Shown: piece after piece, positions 53,682 to 61,114 of the stretch | Layout of the letters: each line of letters begins with the position of its first letter | How positions within the stretch are numbered: the first letter of the stretch is position 1 | NCBI GenBank assembly: GCA_029266635.1 | Contig: JAQSWM010000002.1 | Coordinates: 62,001-126,000, forward strand | Direction of reading: 5' to 3' | Origin: Sphingobacteriaceae bacterium | GTDB lineage: Bacteria > Bacteroidota > Bacteroidia > Sphingobacteriales > Sphingobacteriaceae | DNA length: 64,000 bases | The notes under the pieces: generated by a model | Databases searched by the model: none | The model's input: the letters and a program-made list of their open reading frames with translations, nothing else | Told to the model about the DNA's origin: nothing | Made by a program: the position numbers and the translations under genes

Positions 53682-54983
53682 ATGAAAAAGGAAGAAGAAA
53701 AAAGCGTTGGCAATATAAGCAGGCGGAACTTCATTGGAAGCGCAGCTGCGCTGTCAGCTTTTTTTATAGTGCCCCGGCACGTGTTAGGCGGAGTTGGCTA
53801 TTTAGCTCCGAGCGACAGGATCAATTTAGGATGGATCGGTACGGGAAAGCAAGGGCTGAACCTTCACAAATATTTCCGCAACACAGGCGAAGGGCAGATA
53901 ATTGCCGGATGCGATGTTTACAGATCAAAGGTTGATAACTTCATTGATGTTACCAATAAGTTCTACGCGGAAAAAACCGGAAAGGCTGGTTACTCAGGCA
54001 CGCGTGGCTATTCTAACTTTCTTGAACTGTTAGACCAAAAGGATATTGACGCAGTCGTAGTAGCCACTCCCGATCACTGGCACGCTGCTATCACAGTGCG
54101 TGCGGCTGCAGCCGGAAAAGACATTTACAGCGAAAAACCTTTGTCGCTGACGGTGGCTGAAGGCCGGGCAATGGCAGATGCCGTGAAAAAATACAATCGG
54201 GTTTTCCAGACCGGAAGCATGCAGCGCTCCTGGAACGAGTTCAGGAAAACAGCCGAGCTAATAAGGAATGGCTATCTCGGAGAAATCAAGAGCATCACAG
54301 TAAACGTAGGAGGGCCGCCGGTCCCGTATAATTTACCTGAAGAGCCTCTGCCGGCAGGGCTGGATTGGGATTTATGGCTGGGCCCAAACAAGTTTGTACA
54401 TTATAATCATTCGCTTGATTCATTTATCGGCGATACAATCTGGGGCAGGTGGAGAGACTACAAAGGCCTGGGAGGCGGCGATTTGACAGACTGGGGCGCT
54501 CACATGTTTGATATAGCTCAATGGGCTTTAGACATGGACCGTAGCGGCCCGGTAGAAGTAATCCCGCCTGATGGAAAAGACCATCCGCTCCTGACATATA
54601 AATATGCTAATGGAGTGCAGATGTTCCATGACATAAATAAAAAACATTCAATGCAGTTTGTTGGCACAGAAGGCGTGCTGGAGGTGCAACGCGGAAAGCT
54701 GACCCTTCCGGACAAGTTGAAAAGCAAGGTAATCGGCGGCAACGATAAGCGGGTTTATTACAGCGAAAACCATTACAAAAACTTTATGGACTGTATGCGC
54801 AACAGAACCCAGCCGGTGGCTGATATCGAAACTGGCCATCGTACCACCACCGTTTGCAACATCGGCAACATTGCTTACGAAATCAATAAGCCATTGAAAT
54901 GGGATCCTGTCAAGGAAAAGTTCGACAACTCTAAAGCCAATAAATTACTCTCCCGAAAGATGAAGAAGGAGTGGTCTGTATAA
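53682..54983 (+). CDS. Tat-exported Gfo/Idh/MocA oxidoreductase
   Basis: A 433-residue protein with a Tat signal (ISRRNFIGSAAALSAFFIVP). The NAD-binding fold has INLGWIGTGKQGLNLHKYF and VVVATPDHWHAAITVRAAAAGKDIYSEKPLSL in part, with the EKP motif of the family. The C-terminal domain has DWGAHMFDIAQWALDMD. Tat-exported Gfo/Idh/MocA proteins carry a tightly bound NAD(H) and can act by oxidoreduction cycles on glycosides. Here it lies between the exported isomerase pair and a cytoplasmic relative, which fits a periplasmic step. Confidence 0.9.
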   Translation: MKKEEEKSVGNISRRNFIGSAAALSAFFIVPRHVLGGVGYLAPSDRINLGWIGTGKQGLNLHKYFRNTGEGQIIAGCDVYRSKVDNFIDVTNKFYAEKTGKAGYSGTRGYSNFLELLDQKDIDAVVVATPDHWHAAITVRAAAAGKDIYSEKPLSLTVAEGRAMADAVKKYNRVFQTGSMQRSWNEFRKTAELIRNGYLGEIKSITVNVGGPPVPYNLPEEPLPAGLDWDLWLGPNKFVHYNHSLDSFIGDTIWGRWRDYKGLGGGDLTDWGAHMFDIAQWALDMDRSGPVEVIPPDGKDHPLLTYKYANGVQMFHDINKKHSMQFVGTEGVLEVQRGKLTLPDKLKSKVIGGNDKRVYYSENHYKNFMDCMRNRTQPVADIETGHRTTTVCNIGNIAYEINKPLKWDPVKEKFDNSKANKLLSRKMKKEWSV

Positions 54984-54992
54984 AATCTGAAT

Positions 54993-56156
54993 ATGAATAG
55001 AAAATTACGAATGGGAATGGTTGGTGGAGGCAAAGATGCTTTCATTGGAGCCATTCACCGCATTGCAGCAAATATGGACGGGCTTGCCGAACTTGTTTGC
55101 GGAGCTTTGAGCATCAATCCTGAAATAGCGAAAGACAGCGGCAAAATGTTGTTTCTGCCGGAGAGCAGAACGTACGCGAACTATGAAGAAATGATCAATG
55201 CCGAAAGTCAGCTGCCTGAAGGCGAGCGCATGGATTTCGTTACGATCGTTACTCCTAACTTCGCCCATTTTGCACCTGCCATGCTGGCTTTGGAAAAAGG
55301 CTTTCATGTGGTAATTGAAAAGCCAATTGCCCTCTCGCTCGAAGAGGCTCTTCAACTTCAGCAAAAGGTTGAAGAAACAGGCTTGTTGCTGTTGTTAACA
55401 CATACTTATTCCGGCTACCCCTTGGTGAAGCAGGCACGCGAGATGATCAAGAACAATGAGCTCGGCAAGCTGCGGAAGATATTCGTGGAGTATCCGCAGG
55501 GATGGCTCAGCACGCTTACTGAAAGAGAAGGAAATGCCGGAGCTGCCTGGCGTACAGATCCGAAGAAATCAGGCAAGAGCGGCAGCATGGGCGATATCGG
55601 CACGCATGCTGCACATCTGGCAGAATATATTTCGGGAGCAAAGATCACAGAACTCTGCGCCAGCCTTAACATTGTAGTGGAAGGCCGCGGGTTGGATGAT
55701 GACGGAGCTGTTCTATTGAAATTTGACAATGGAGCAACTGGTGTGCTGATGGCTACGCAGGTTGCGGCAGGTGAGGAGAATGCTCTGAAAATCCGTTTGT
55801 ACGGAGAGAAGGGCGGTCTGGAATGGGCTCAGCACGAGCCGAACACCTTGCTGGCTAAATGGCTCGACAAGCCAACTCAGATTTTAAGAGCCGGATCAAA
55901 TTATCCGGGTCTGTCATCTTACGCTACTCATAACGCCCGCACGCCCGGTGGCCATCCTGAAGGGTACCTTGAAGCGTTCGGTAACTTGTACCGTAATTTT
56001 CTGATCACACTAGCTGCACGAATCGACGGAGTTGAGCCACCAAAGGAAGCTCTCGACTTCCCGTCGGTGGATGACGGTGTACGAGGAATGGCTTTCATCA
56101 ACAATGTTGTGAAAAGCAACGAGAGCAGCGAGAAGTGGACAACTTACACCATCTAA
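54993..56156 (+). CDS. Cytoplasmic Gfo/Idh/MocA oxidoreductase
   Basis: A 387-residue protein with no signal peptide. The N-terminal NAD(P)-binding region begins RMGMVGGGKDAFIGAIHRIAA and includes FVTIVTPNFAHFAPAMLALEKGFHVVIEKPIAL in part, with the EKP motif. C-terminal motifs are GSMGDIGTHAAHLAEYISG and GHPEGYLEAFGNLYRNF. It may reduce a keto sugar brought in by the permease, returning it to ordinary metabolism. Substrate unknown. It lies 9 bases after the exported relative and 3 bases before the next gene. Confidence 0.9.
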   Translation: MNRKLRMGMVGGGKDAFIGAIHRIAANMDGLAELVCGALSINPEIAKDSGKMLFLPESRTYANYEEMINAESQLPEGERMDFVTIVTPNFAHFAPAMLALEKGFHVVIEKPIALSLEEALQLQQKVEETGLLLLLTHTYSGYPLVKQAREMIKNNELGKLRKIFVEYPQGWLSTLTEREGNAGAAWRTDPKKSGKSGSMGDIGTHAAHLAEYISGAKITELCASLNIVVEGRGLDDDGAVLLKFDNGATGVLMATQVAAGEENALKIRLYGEKGGLEWAQHEPNTLLAKWLDKPTQILRAGSNYPGLSSYATHNARTPGGHPEGYLEAFGNLYRNFLITLAARIDGVEPPKEALDFPSVDDGVRGMAFINNVVKSNESSEKWTTYTI

Positions 56157-56159
56157 ATT

Positions 56160-57212
56160 ATGAAGACAATTAAAGGTCCCGGCATATTTCTGGCTCAGTT
56201 TGCGGGAGAGGAGGCGCCGTTCAATACATTACCCGCAATCTGCGATTGGGCTAAAAGTTTGGGCTTTGTGGGGATTCAGATCCCAACGAATGACACTCGT
56301 TTCATTGACATTCAAAAGGCTGCTGAAAGCAAAACCTATGCGGATGAAATCAGCGGGATTGTTAATGAAGCCGGACTGCAAATCACCGAACTTTCAACGC
56401 ACCTTCAAGGGCAATTGGTGGCTGTAAACCCTGCTTACGATGTACTTTTTGATGGTTTTGCACCCAAGAGTGTGCATGGAAACAGCAAAGCACGCACCGA
56501 GTGGGCAGTTCAACAGCTGAAATATGCTGCGGTTGCTTCTAAAAACCTTGGGCTCAATGCACATGCAACCTTTAGCGGCTCTCTGCTATGGCATACGGTT
56601 TATCCCTGGCCGCAGCGCCCGGCTGGCTTAGTTGAAGATGGATTCAAAGAACTTGCCCGCCGCTGGATTCCAATCCTTAATACCTTTGATGAAAACGGAG
56701 TAGATGTTTGCTACGAAATACATGCCGGTGAGGACCTTTTTGACGGGCAGACTTACGAGATGTTTTTAGAGCAGGTAAACAATCACCCAAGAGCTTGTCT
56801 TTTGTATGATCCATCGCATTTTATTATTCAATGTCTGGATTATGTGCAGTATATCGACCACTATCACGAGCGGATAAAGGCATTTCACGTAAAAGATGCT
56901 GAGTTTAATCCAACAGGGAAACAGGGTGTGTATGGCGGCTATCAAAACTGGCCCGACCGTGCCGGGCGTTTCCGCTCCTTAGGCGATGGCCAGGTTGATT
57001 ACAAAACCATCTTCAGCAAACTAACCCAATACGGCTATTCCGGCTGGGCGGTACTGGAGTGGGAATGCGCTCTAAAACATCCGGAAGATGGCGCACGTGA
57101 AGGAGCCGAGTTTATCAAGGATCACATCATCCGGGTAACCGACAAAACTTTTGATGATTTTGCTTCAGCACACACAAACCGCGATGCAAATGCGAAGATT
57201 TTGGGAATTTAA
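56160..57212 (+). CDS. Cytoplasmic sugar phosphate isomerase/epimerase
   Basis: A 350-residue TIM-barrel protein without a signal peptide, in contrast to the exported fold relatives of the same operon. Motifs are KTIKGPGIFLAQFAGEE, DVCYEIHAGEDLFDG, ACLLYDPSHFIIQCLDYV, IKAFHVKDAEFNP and VLEWECALKHPEDGAREGAEF, which give the metal-binding Glu/Asp/His/Glu set. This subgroup is usually encoded next to Gfo/Idh/MocA proteins. It could isomerise or dehydrate the imported keto sugar. It ends the tightly spaced part of the run. Confidence 0.9.
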   Translation: MKTIKGPGIFLAQFAGEEAPFNTLPAICDWAKSLGFVGIQIPTNDTRFIDIQKAAESKTYADEISGIVNEAGLQITELSTHLQGQLVAVNPAYDVLFDGFAPKSVHGNSKARTEWAVQQLKYAAVASKNLGLNAHATFSGSLLWHTVYPWPQRPAGLVEDGFKELARRWIPILNTFDENGVDVCYEIHAGEDLFDGQTYEMFLEQVNNHPRACLLYDPSHFIIQCLDYVQYIDHYHERIKAFHVKDAEFNPTGKQGVYGGYQNWPDRAGRFRSLGDGQVDYKTIFSKLTQYGYSGWAVLEWECALKHPEDGAREGAEFIKDHIIRVTDKTFDDFASAHTNRDANAKILGI

Positions 57213-57248
57213 ATCTAATTTTAGCAACACGTTCAATTCAATACTAAC

Positions 57249-57686
57249 ATGAAAAAAGCATTCTTATTTGTAGGCATTTGCTCCATTATAGCAGCATGTT
57301 CATCGAATGACAGTTCGAAAAATGTACAGGATACCACACCAACCCAAAGCCAGACTTCTAACGAAAACAGGTCATTAACAGATACTTTAGGAAGCACCGG
57401 TACAGAAAGCACCAACGCTGCAAATGCGGGATCAGAAAAAGGTGCAGCGCTTATCAGTAAGCTTGATTGCCTGGGCTGCCACAAAGACCATGAAAAATTG
57501 GTGGGCCCGGCTTATGTAGATGTTGCCAAAAAATATCAGCCAACGCAAGAGAATATTGATTACCTGGCAGGGAAAATTATCACGGGAGGTGCTGGAGTTT
57601 GGGGAGAAGTTCCAATGACTCCACATCCGGCCCTGTCAAAAGAGGACGCTTCAGACTTAGCCAAATACGTTTTATCGATCAAGTAA
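57249..57686 (+). CDS. Lipoprotein c-type cytochrome, single haem
   Basis: A 145-residue protein with a lipobox ending at Cys17 (IIAAC) and a Ser/Thr/Asn-rich linker. The haem motif is CLGCH at Cys74-His78. LVGPAYVDVAKKY is typical of small cytochromes c, and a Met ligand candidate is Met123 (EVPMTPHP). It would be held on the outer face of the inner membrane and take electrons from the GMC dehydrogenase. It overlaps the next gene by one base (TAATG). Confidence 0.92.
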   Translation: MKKAFLFVGICSIIAACSSNDSSKNVQDTTPTQSQTSNENRSLTDTLGSTGTESTNAANAGSEKGAALISKLDCLGCHKDHEKLVGPAYVDVAKKYQPTQENIDYLAGKIITGGAGVWGEVPMTPHPALSKEDASDLAKYVLSIK

Positions 57687-58414
57687 TGAGAAAGAACATT
57701 TTAATGCTCTTTGTAGTAGGAGCAATAGCGACATCAGGTTGTAAAACCGTGTCGTCACAGTCATCAACAACCGGGAAAATGGAAAAAGGATGGGTATCTC
57801 TTTTTGATGGAAAGACTTTGTCTGGATGGCATTCATACGGACAAACAACTGCCAGTCCGATGTGGAAAGTTGAAGATGGAGCAATTCATTTAGACCCGAC
57901 AGTTAAAAGCACTGCTTCGGCCGGGCTCAGCAATGATCTTGTAACCGATAAAGAATACGGTAATTATCACCTGAAACTTGACTGGAAGATATCGCCGAAA
58001 GGCAATAGCGGAATTATCTTCTACGTACACGAAGATCCTGCTAAGTACAAGCAATCTTATTACACAGGTTTGGAGATGCAGGTTCTGGACAACGAAGGCC
58101 ACGCAGATGGAAAGATCACGAAACACCGTGCCGGCGATTTATATGACCTTGTAAAAAGCAGCACCGAGCCAGTAAAGTCCGTAGGTCAATGGAATACTGC
58201 CGAAATTATTAGCAACAACGGAACGCTTCAATTATTCATGAATGGGGTTAAAGTAGTAGAAACTCATTTGTGGGATGATAACTGGAAGCAAATGGTAGCT
58301 AACAGCAAGTTCAAAGCCTGGGGCGATTTCGGGACTTTTAAGACCGGAAAAATCGCTTTGCAAAATCATGGAGATGATGTTTGGTTCAAGAACATCATGA
58401 TCAAACAGCTTTAA
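57686..58414 (+). CDS. DUF1080 (3-keto-disaccharide hydrolase) lipoprotein
   Basis: A 242-residue protein from ATG 57686, with a lipobox ending near Cys18 (IATSGC). Family signatures are GWVSLFDGKTLSGWHSYG, WKVEDGAIHL, NYHLKLDWKISPKGNSGIIFYV, TGLEMQVLDNEGH and NHGDDVWFKNIMIK. The fold is a concanavalin-like beta-sandwich. Family members are annotated as 3-keto-disaccharide hydrolases, acting on sugars already oxidised at C3. Its place directly after a cytochrome c, in an operon with a GMC dehydrogenase, is strong contextual support. Confidence 0.93.
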   Translation: MRKNILMLFVVGAIATSGCKTVSSQSSTTGKMEKGWVSLFDGKTLSGWHSYGQTTASPMWKVEDGAIHLDPTVKSTASAGLSNDLVTDKEYGNYHLKLDWKISPKGNSGIIFYVHEDPAKYKQSYYTGLEMQVLDNEGHADGKITKHRAGDLYDLVKSSTEPVKSVGQWNTAEIISNNGTLQLFMNGVKVVETHLWDDNWKQMVANSKFKAWGDFGTFKTGKIALQNHGDDVWFKNIMIKQL

Positions 58415-58452
58415 TCAAACCTAACCTAAACATTCACTAACCAACCAAAACC

Positions 58453-59691
58453 ATGATGACAACGGCAAATCGTGTCAAGCTATCTACAATGATGTTCCTG
58501 GAATTCTTTATTTGGGGAGCATGGTTTGTAACGCTGGGCACATTTTTGGAGAAAAATCTCCACGCATCCGGTCCCGAGATCGGGTCGGTGTTTTCTACCC
58601 AATCCTGGGGCGCCATTATAGCGCCTTTCATAATCGGATTGATAGCCGACAGGTATTTCAACGCAGAAAAAATCCTTGGCATCTTGCACATCGTCGGTGC
58701 AATTCTGATGTATCAGATGTACCAGTCTGCGGAGGTTTCTACCTTTTATCCTTATGTGCTGGGCTATATGGTGTTGTACATGCCAACACTTGCGCTTGTT
58801 AATTCGGTGGCTTTTAATCAGATGGGCGATCCGGAAAAAGAGTTTTCTAGTATTCGGGTTTGGGGAACCATCGGATGGATAGTAGCAGGTTTAGCAATAA
58901 GCTATATTTTCCATTGGGATTCGCCCGATGCTGTAGGCGATGGGCTCCTGAGGAATACTTTTATGATGACTGCAGTTGCCTCGCTGGTGTTGGGCTTGTT
59001 CAGCTTCACCTTGCCAAAGACACCGCCCAAAGGCTCGTCTAATGAGAAGGTAAACGTTTCCGAATTGCTCGGGCTCCATGCTTTAAAGCTGCTTAAAGAC
59101 AAAAACTTCGCGATCTTCTTTATATCATCAATCTTAATCTGTATTCCCTTAGCTTTTTATTATCAGAATGCACACCCGTTTCTTACAGATACTGGTATTG
59201 AGAATCCAACCGGTAAAATGACCATCGGACAGATTTCAGAAGTTTTGTTTTTGCTTTTGCTGCCAGTGTTCTTCAAAAAGTTCGGATTTAAAAGAACCAT
59301 CCTCGTCGGAATGCTTGCATGGGCTATCCGTTATGCCTTTTTCGCGTATGGAAATGGGAGCGAGCTCAGTTTCCTGCTGATCCTGGGCATAGCAGCGCAC
59401 GGCATCTGCTACGATTTCTTCTTCGTTTCGGGTCAGATTTATACAAATTCTAAAGCTGGAGACCGCTACAAAAGCTCTGCTCAGGGCTTAATTACGTTAG
59501 CAACTTATGGAGTGGGAATGTTGATAGGATTCAAAATTGCGGGCATCATCAGCGAAGCTTATAAACTTGGCGAAGCTAGCCATGACTGGAGAATGATCTG
59601 GCTTATACCTGCCGGAATTGCGGCTGTTGTATTCCTGCTGTTTGCCGTGTTGTTTAGAGATGAGCGTGTGAAGAGCCCTGAAACAGTATGA
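58453..59691 (+). CDS. MFS permease, nucleoside:H+ symporter (NupG-like)
   Basis: A 412-residue protein with about twelve transmembrane helices. The first helices contain MMFLEFFIWGAWFVTLGTFLEKNL and STQSWGAIIAPFIIGLIADRYF, as in the nucleoside:H+ symporter family. GHICYDFFFVSGQIY-type segment (here GICYDFFFVSGQIYTNSKAG) is typical. NupG/XapB import nucleosides. In Bacteroidota such genes often accompany sugar isomerases, so import of a small sugar or keto sugar is likely. The next gene starts within its stop codon (ATGA). Confidence 0.9.
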   Translation: MMTTANRVKLSTMMFLEFFIWGAWFVTLGTFLEKNLHASGPEIGSVFSTQSWGAIIAPFIIGLIADRYFNAEKILGILHIVGAILMYQMYQSAEVSTFYPYVLGYMVLYMPTLALVNSVAFNQMGDPEKEFSSIRVWGTIGWIVAGLAISYIFHWDSPDAVGDGLLRNTFMMTAVASLVLGLFSFTLPKTPPKGSSNEKVNVSELLGLHALKLLKDKNFAIFFISSILICIPLAFYYQNAHPFLTDTGIENPTGKMTIGQISEVLFLLLLPVFFKKFGFKRTILVGMLAWAIRYAFFAYGNGSELSFLLILGIAAHGICYDFFFVSGQIYTNSKAGDRYKSSAQGLITLATYGVGMLIGFKIAGIISEAYKLGEASHDWRMIWLIPAGIAAVVFLLFAVLFRDERVKSPETV

Positions 59692-60569
59692 GGAACCAGA
59701 ACAGAAGGACAGCTCTCAAGAACATCCTTGCCGGGTCTGCGGCGATTGGAGCTTCGGGAGTATTAACTTCTTTTAAACCGATAGATCAAAACGCCAAATT
59801 GGAATTAAAAGGAAATATAAACCATGCTGTGTGCAGATGGTGCTACGCCGATCTTTCAGTAGAACAACTCTGTAAGGAAGCAAAGCGCATTGGTATCAAG
59901 GGCATAGACCTGGTTGGCCCAAAAGATTGGCCGACGCTTAAGGAATTCGGCTTGTACTCCTCAATGTGCAATGGAGCAGAAATCAACCTGATCGACGGTT
60001 GGAACACAAAAGCAAATCACGCTACGCTGATCAAGAACTACAGCGAAATGATTCCGCTGGTGGCGAAAGCCGGATATAAAAACCTGATCTGCTTTAGCGG
60101 CAACCGACGTGGTATGGATGATGAAACCGGCTTGCAGAATTGCGTAGAAGGTTTAAAACAGGTAATTTCTATCGCGGAAAAGAACAATGTGATTTTGTGC
60201 ATGGAACTGCTGAACAGCAAGATCAACCACGTAGACTACATGTGCGACAGGTCCGCTTGGGGAGTGGAACTTTGCAAGCGCCTGGGCAGTGAAAACTTCA
60301 AGCTTTTGTATGATATCTACCACATGCAGATTGATGAAGGTGATGTGATAAGGACTATTCAGAACAATCACCAGTATTTTGCTCATTATCATACAGGCGG
60401 TGTTCCTGGCAGACATGAAATTGATGAAAGTCAGGAGTTGTATTATCCAGCAATTATGAAGGCTATTGTAGCAACGGGCTTCAAAGGCTTTGTAGCTCAG
60501 GAATTCATTCCGAGTAAAACTGATAAAATCGCATCGCTTGAAAAGGCGATTAGAATATGTGACGTTTAA
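59688..60569 (+). CDS. Tat-exported TIM-barrel sugar isomerase (hydroxypyruvate isomerase-like)
   Basis: A 293-residue protein starting with a Tat-like signal (RNQNRRTALKNILAGSAAIG) and no lipobox Cys. The barrel has NHAVCRWCYADLSVEQLCKEAKRIGIKGIDLVGP in part, LCMELLNSKINH, KLLYDIYHMQIDEGDVI and GFVAQEFIPS, which match the hydroxypyruvate isomerase branch of the AP endonuclease 2 fold. The Glu/Asp/His/Glu metal set is present. It is the last gene of the long run, translationally coupled to the permease gene. Periplasmic action on a keto sugar is more likely than on hydroxypyruvate. Confidence 0.88.
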   Translation: MRNQNRRTALKNILAGSAAIGASGVLTSFKPIDQNAKLELKGNINHAVCRWCYADLSVEQLCKEAKRIGIKGIDLVGPKDWPTLKEFGLYSSMCNGAEINLIDGWNTKANHATLIKNYSEMIPLVAKAGYKNLICFSGNRRGMDDETGLQNCVEGLKQVISIAEKNNVILCMELLNSKINHVDYMCDRSAWGVELCKRLGSENFKLLYDIYHMQIDEGDVIRTIQNNHQYFAHYHTGGVPGRHEIDESQELYYPAIMKAIVATGFKGFVAQEFIPSKTDKIASLEKAIRICDV

Positions 60570-60611
60570 TCTCGGTAACTATTTTTAGCTCAACTGCTTA
60601 TTCAAAATTTC

Positions 60612-60642
60612 AAATGCCCCGGATATCTCTGGGGCATTTTTA
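60612..60642 (+). terminator. Terminator of the long catabolic operon
   Basis: AAATGCCCC (60612-60620) pairs with GGGGCATTT (60631-60639) around a 10-base loop, followed by TTATTG. It lies 43 bases after the last stop at 60569. Confidence 0.88.
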
Positions 60643-60929
60643 TTGAAGGGTATTCGCAAGAAACGAAAATCGTGAGCTAACGTATTGTGTACTTGGTTGC
60701 TAGGCGTACGGTCGAAAACTGGCTGACGATATAAAATAATGCCGAGTTTCCCTGCCAGGCGATTTTATTTTGGTGTGTTTTTAACACTAAGTGAGATGGC
60801 GAATTCGGTCATTTGTTGCTAAAATGTTACGTCGCCGAGAGGAATGTTGCCGGTATTTTATGCATCGGCATTTTTTATTAAATTTTCGTTAAAAATTTAT
60901 CATCTATTCTTCTCTCGTGTTCCGGAGGT

Positions 60930-60937
60930 TATATTTG
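60930..60937 (+). promoter_or_regulatory. -7 box upstream of the SusC-like gene
   Basis: TATATTTG matches TAnnTTTG exactly. It would give a leader of about 170 bases. No good -33 TTG is seen. A second near match TAATTTTTG lies at 61003-61011. Confidence 0.45.
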
Positions 60938-61114
60938 TTATGTCATAGCAGGTACGAATACTAGCCAAGCATAATCCCTGTAATATTCTCCTGTATATCA
61001 GCTAATTTTTGTCAACAGCATGGATGCAGGAACAATCTTATAATGCTGTGCCAATCTCGAACAACAAACAAATCAAATTACTAACCGCATTTTTTCAATG
61101 CTAAGAAGCGCTCT

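Larger units (their letters stand above)
60570..61114. other. Intergenic region, 545 bp
   Basis: No gene seen. It contains a strong terminator (60612-60642), a weaker stem TGCCG/CGGCA followed by T near 60850-60880, an AT-rich tract (about 60880-60905) and an exact -7 box (60930-60937). The rest of the sequence up to the SusC gene gives a leader of about 170 bases. Confidence 0.65.

Noticed and set aside
42342-60569. Region as an integrated mobile island
   Set aside because: No integrase, transposase, tRNA target or flanking direct repeat was seen. The reading style and promoter type look like the rest of the window.
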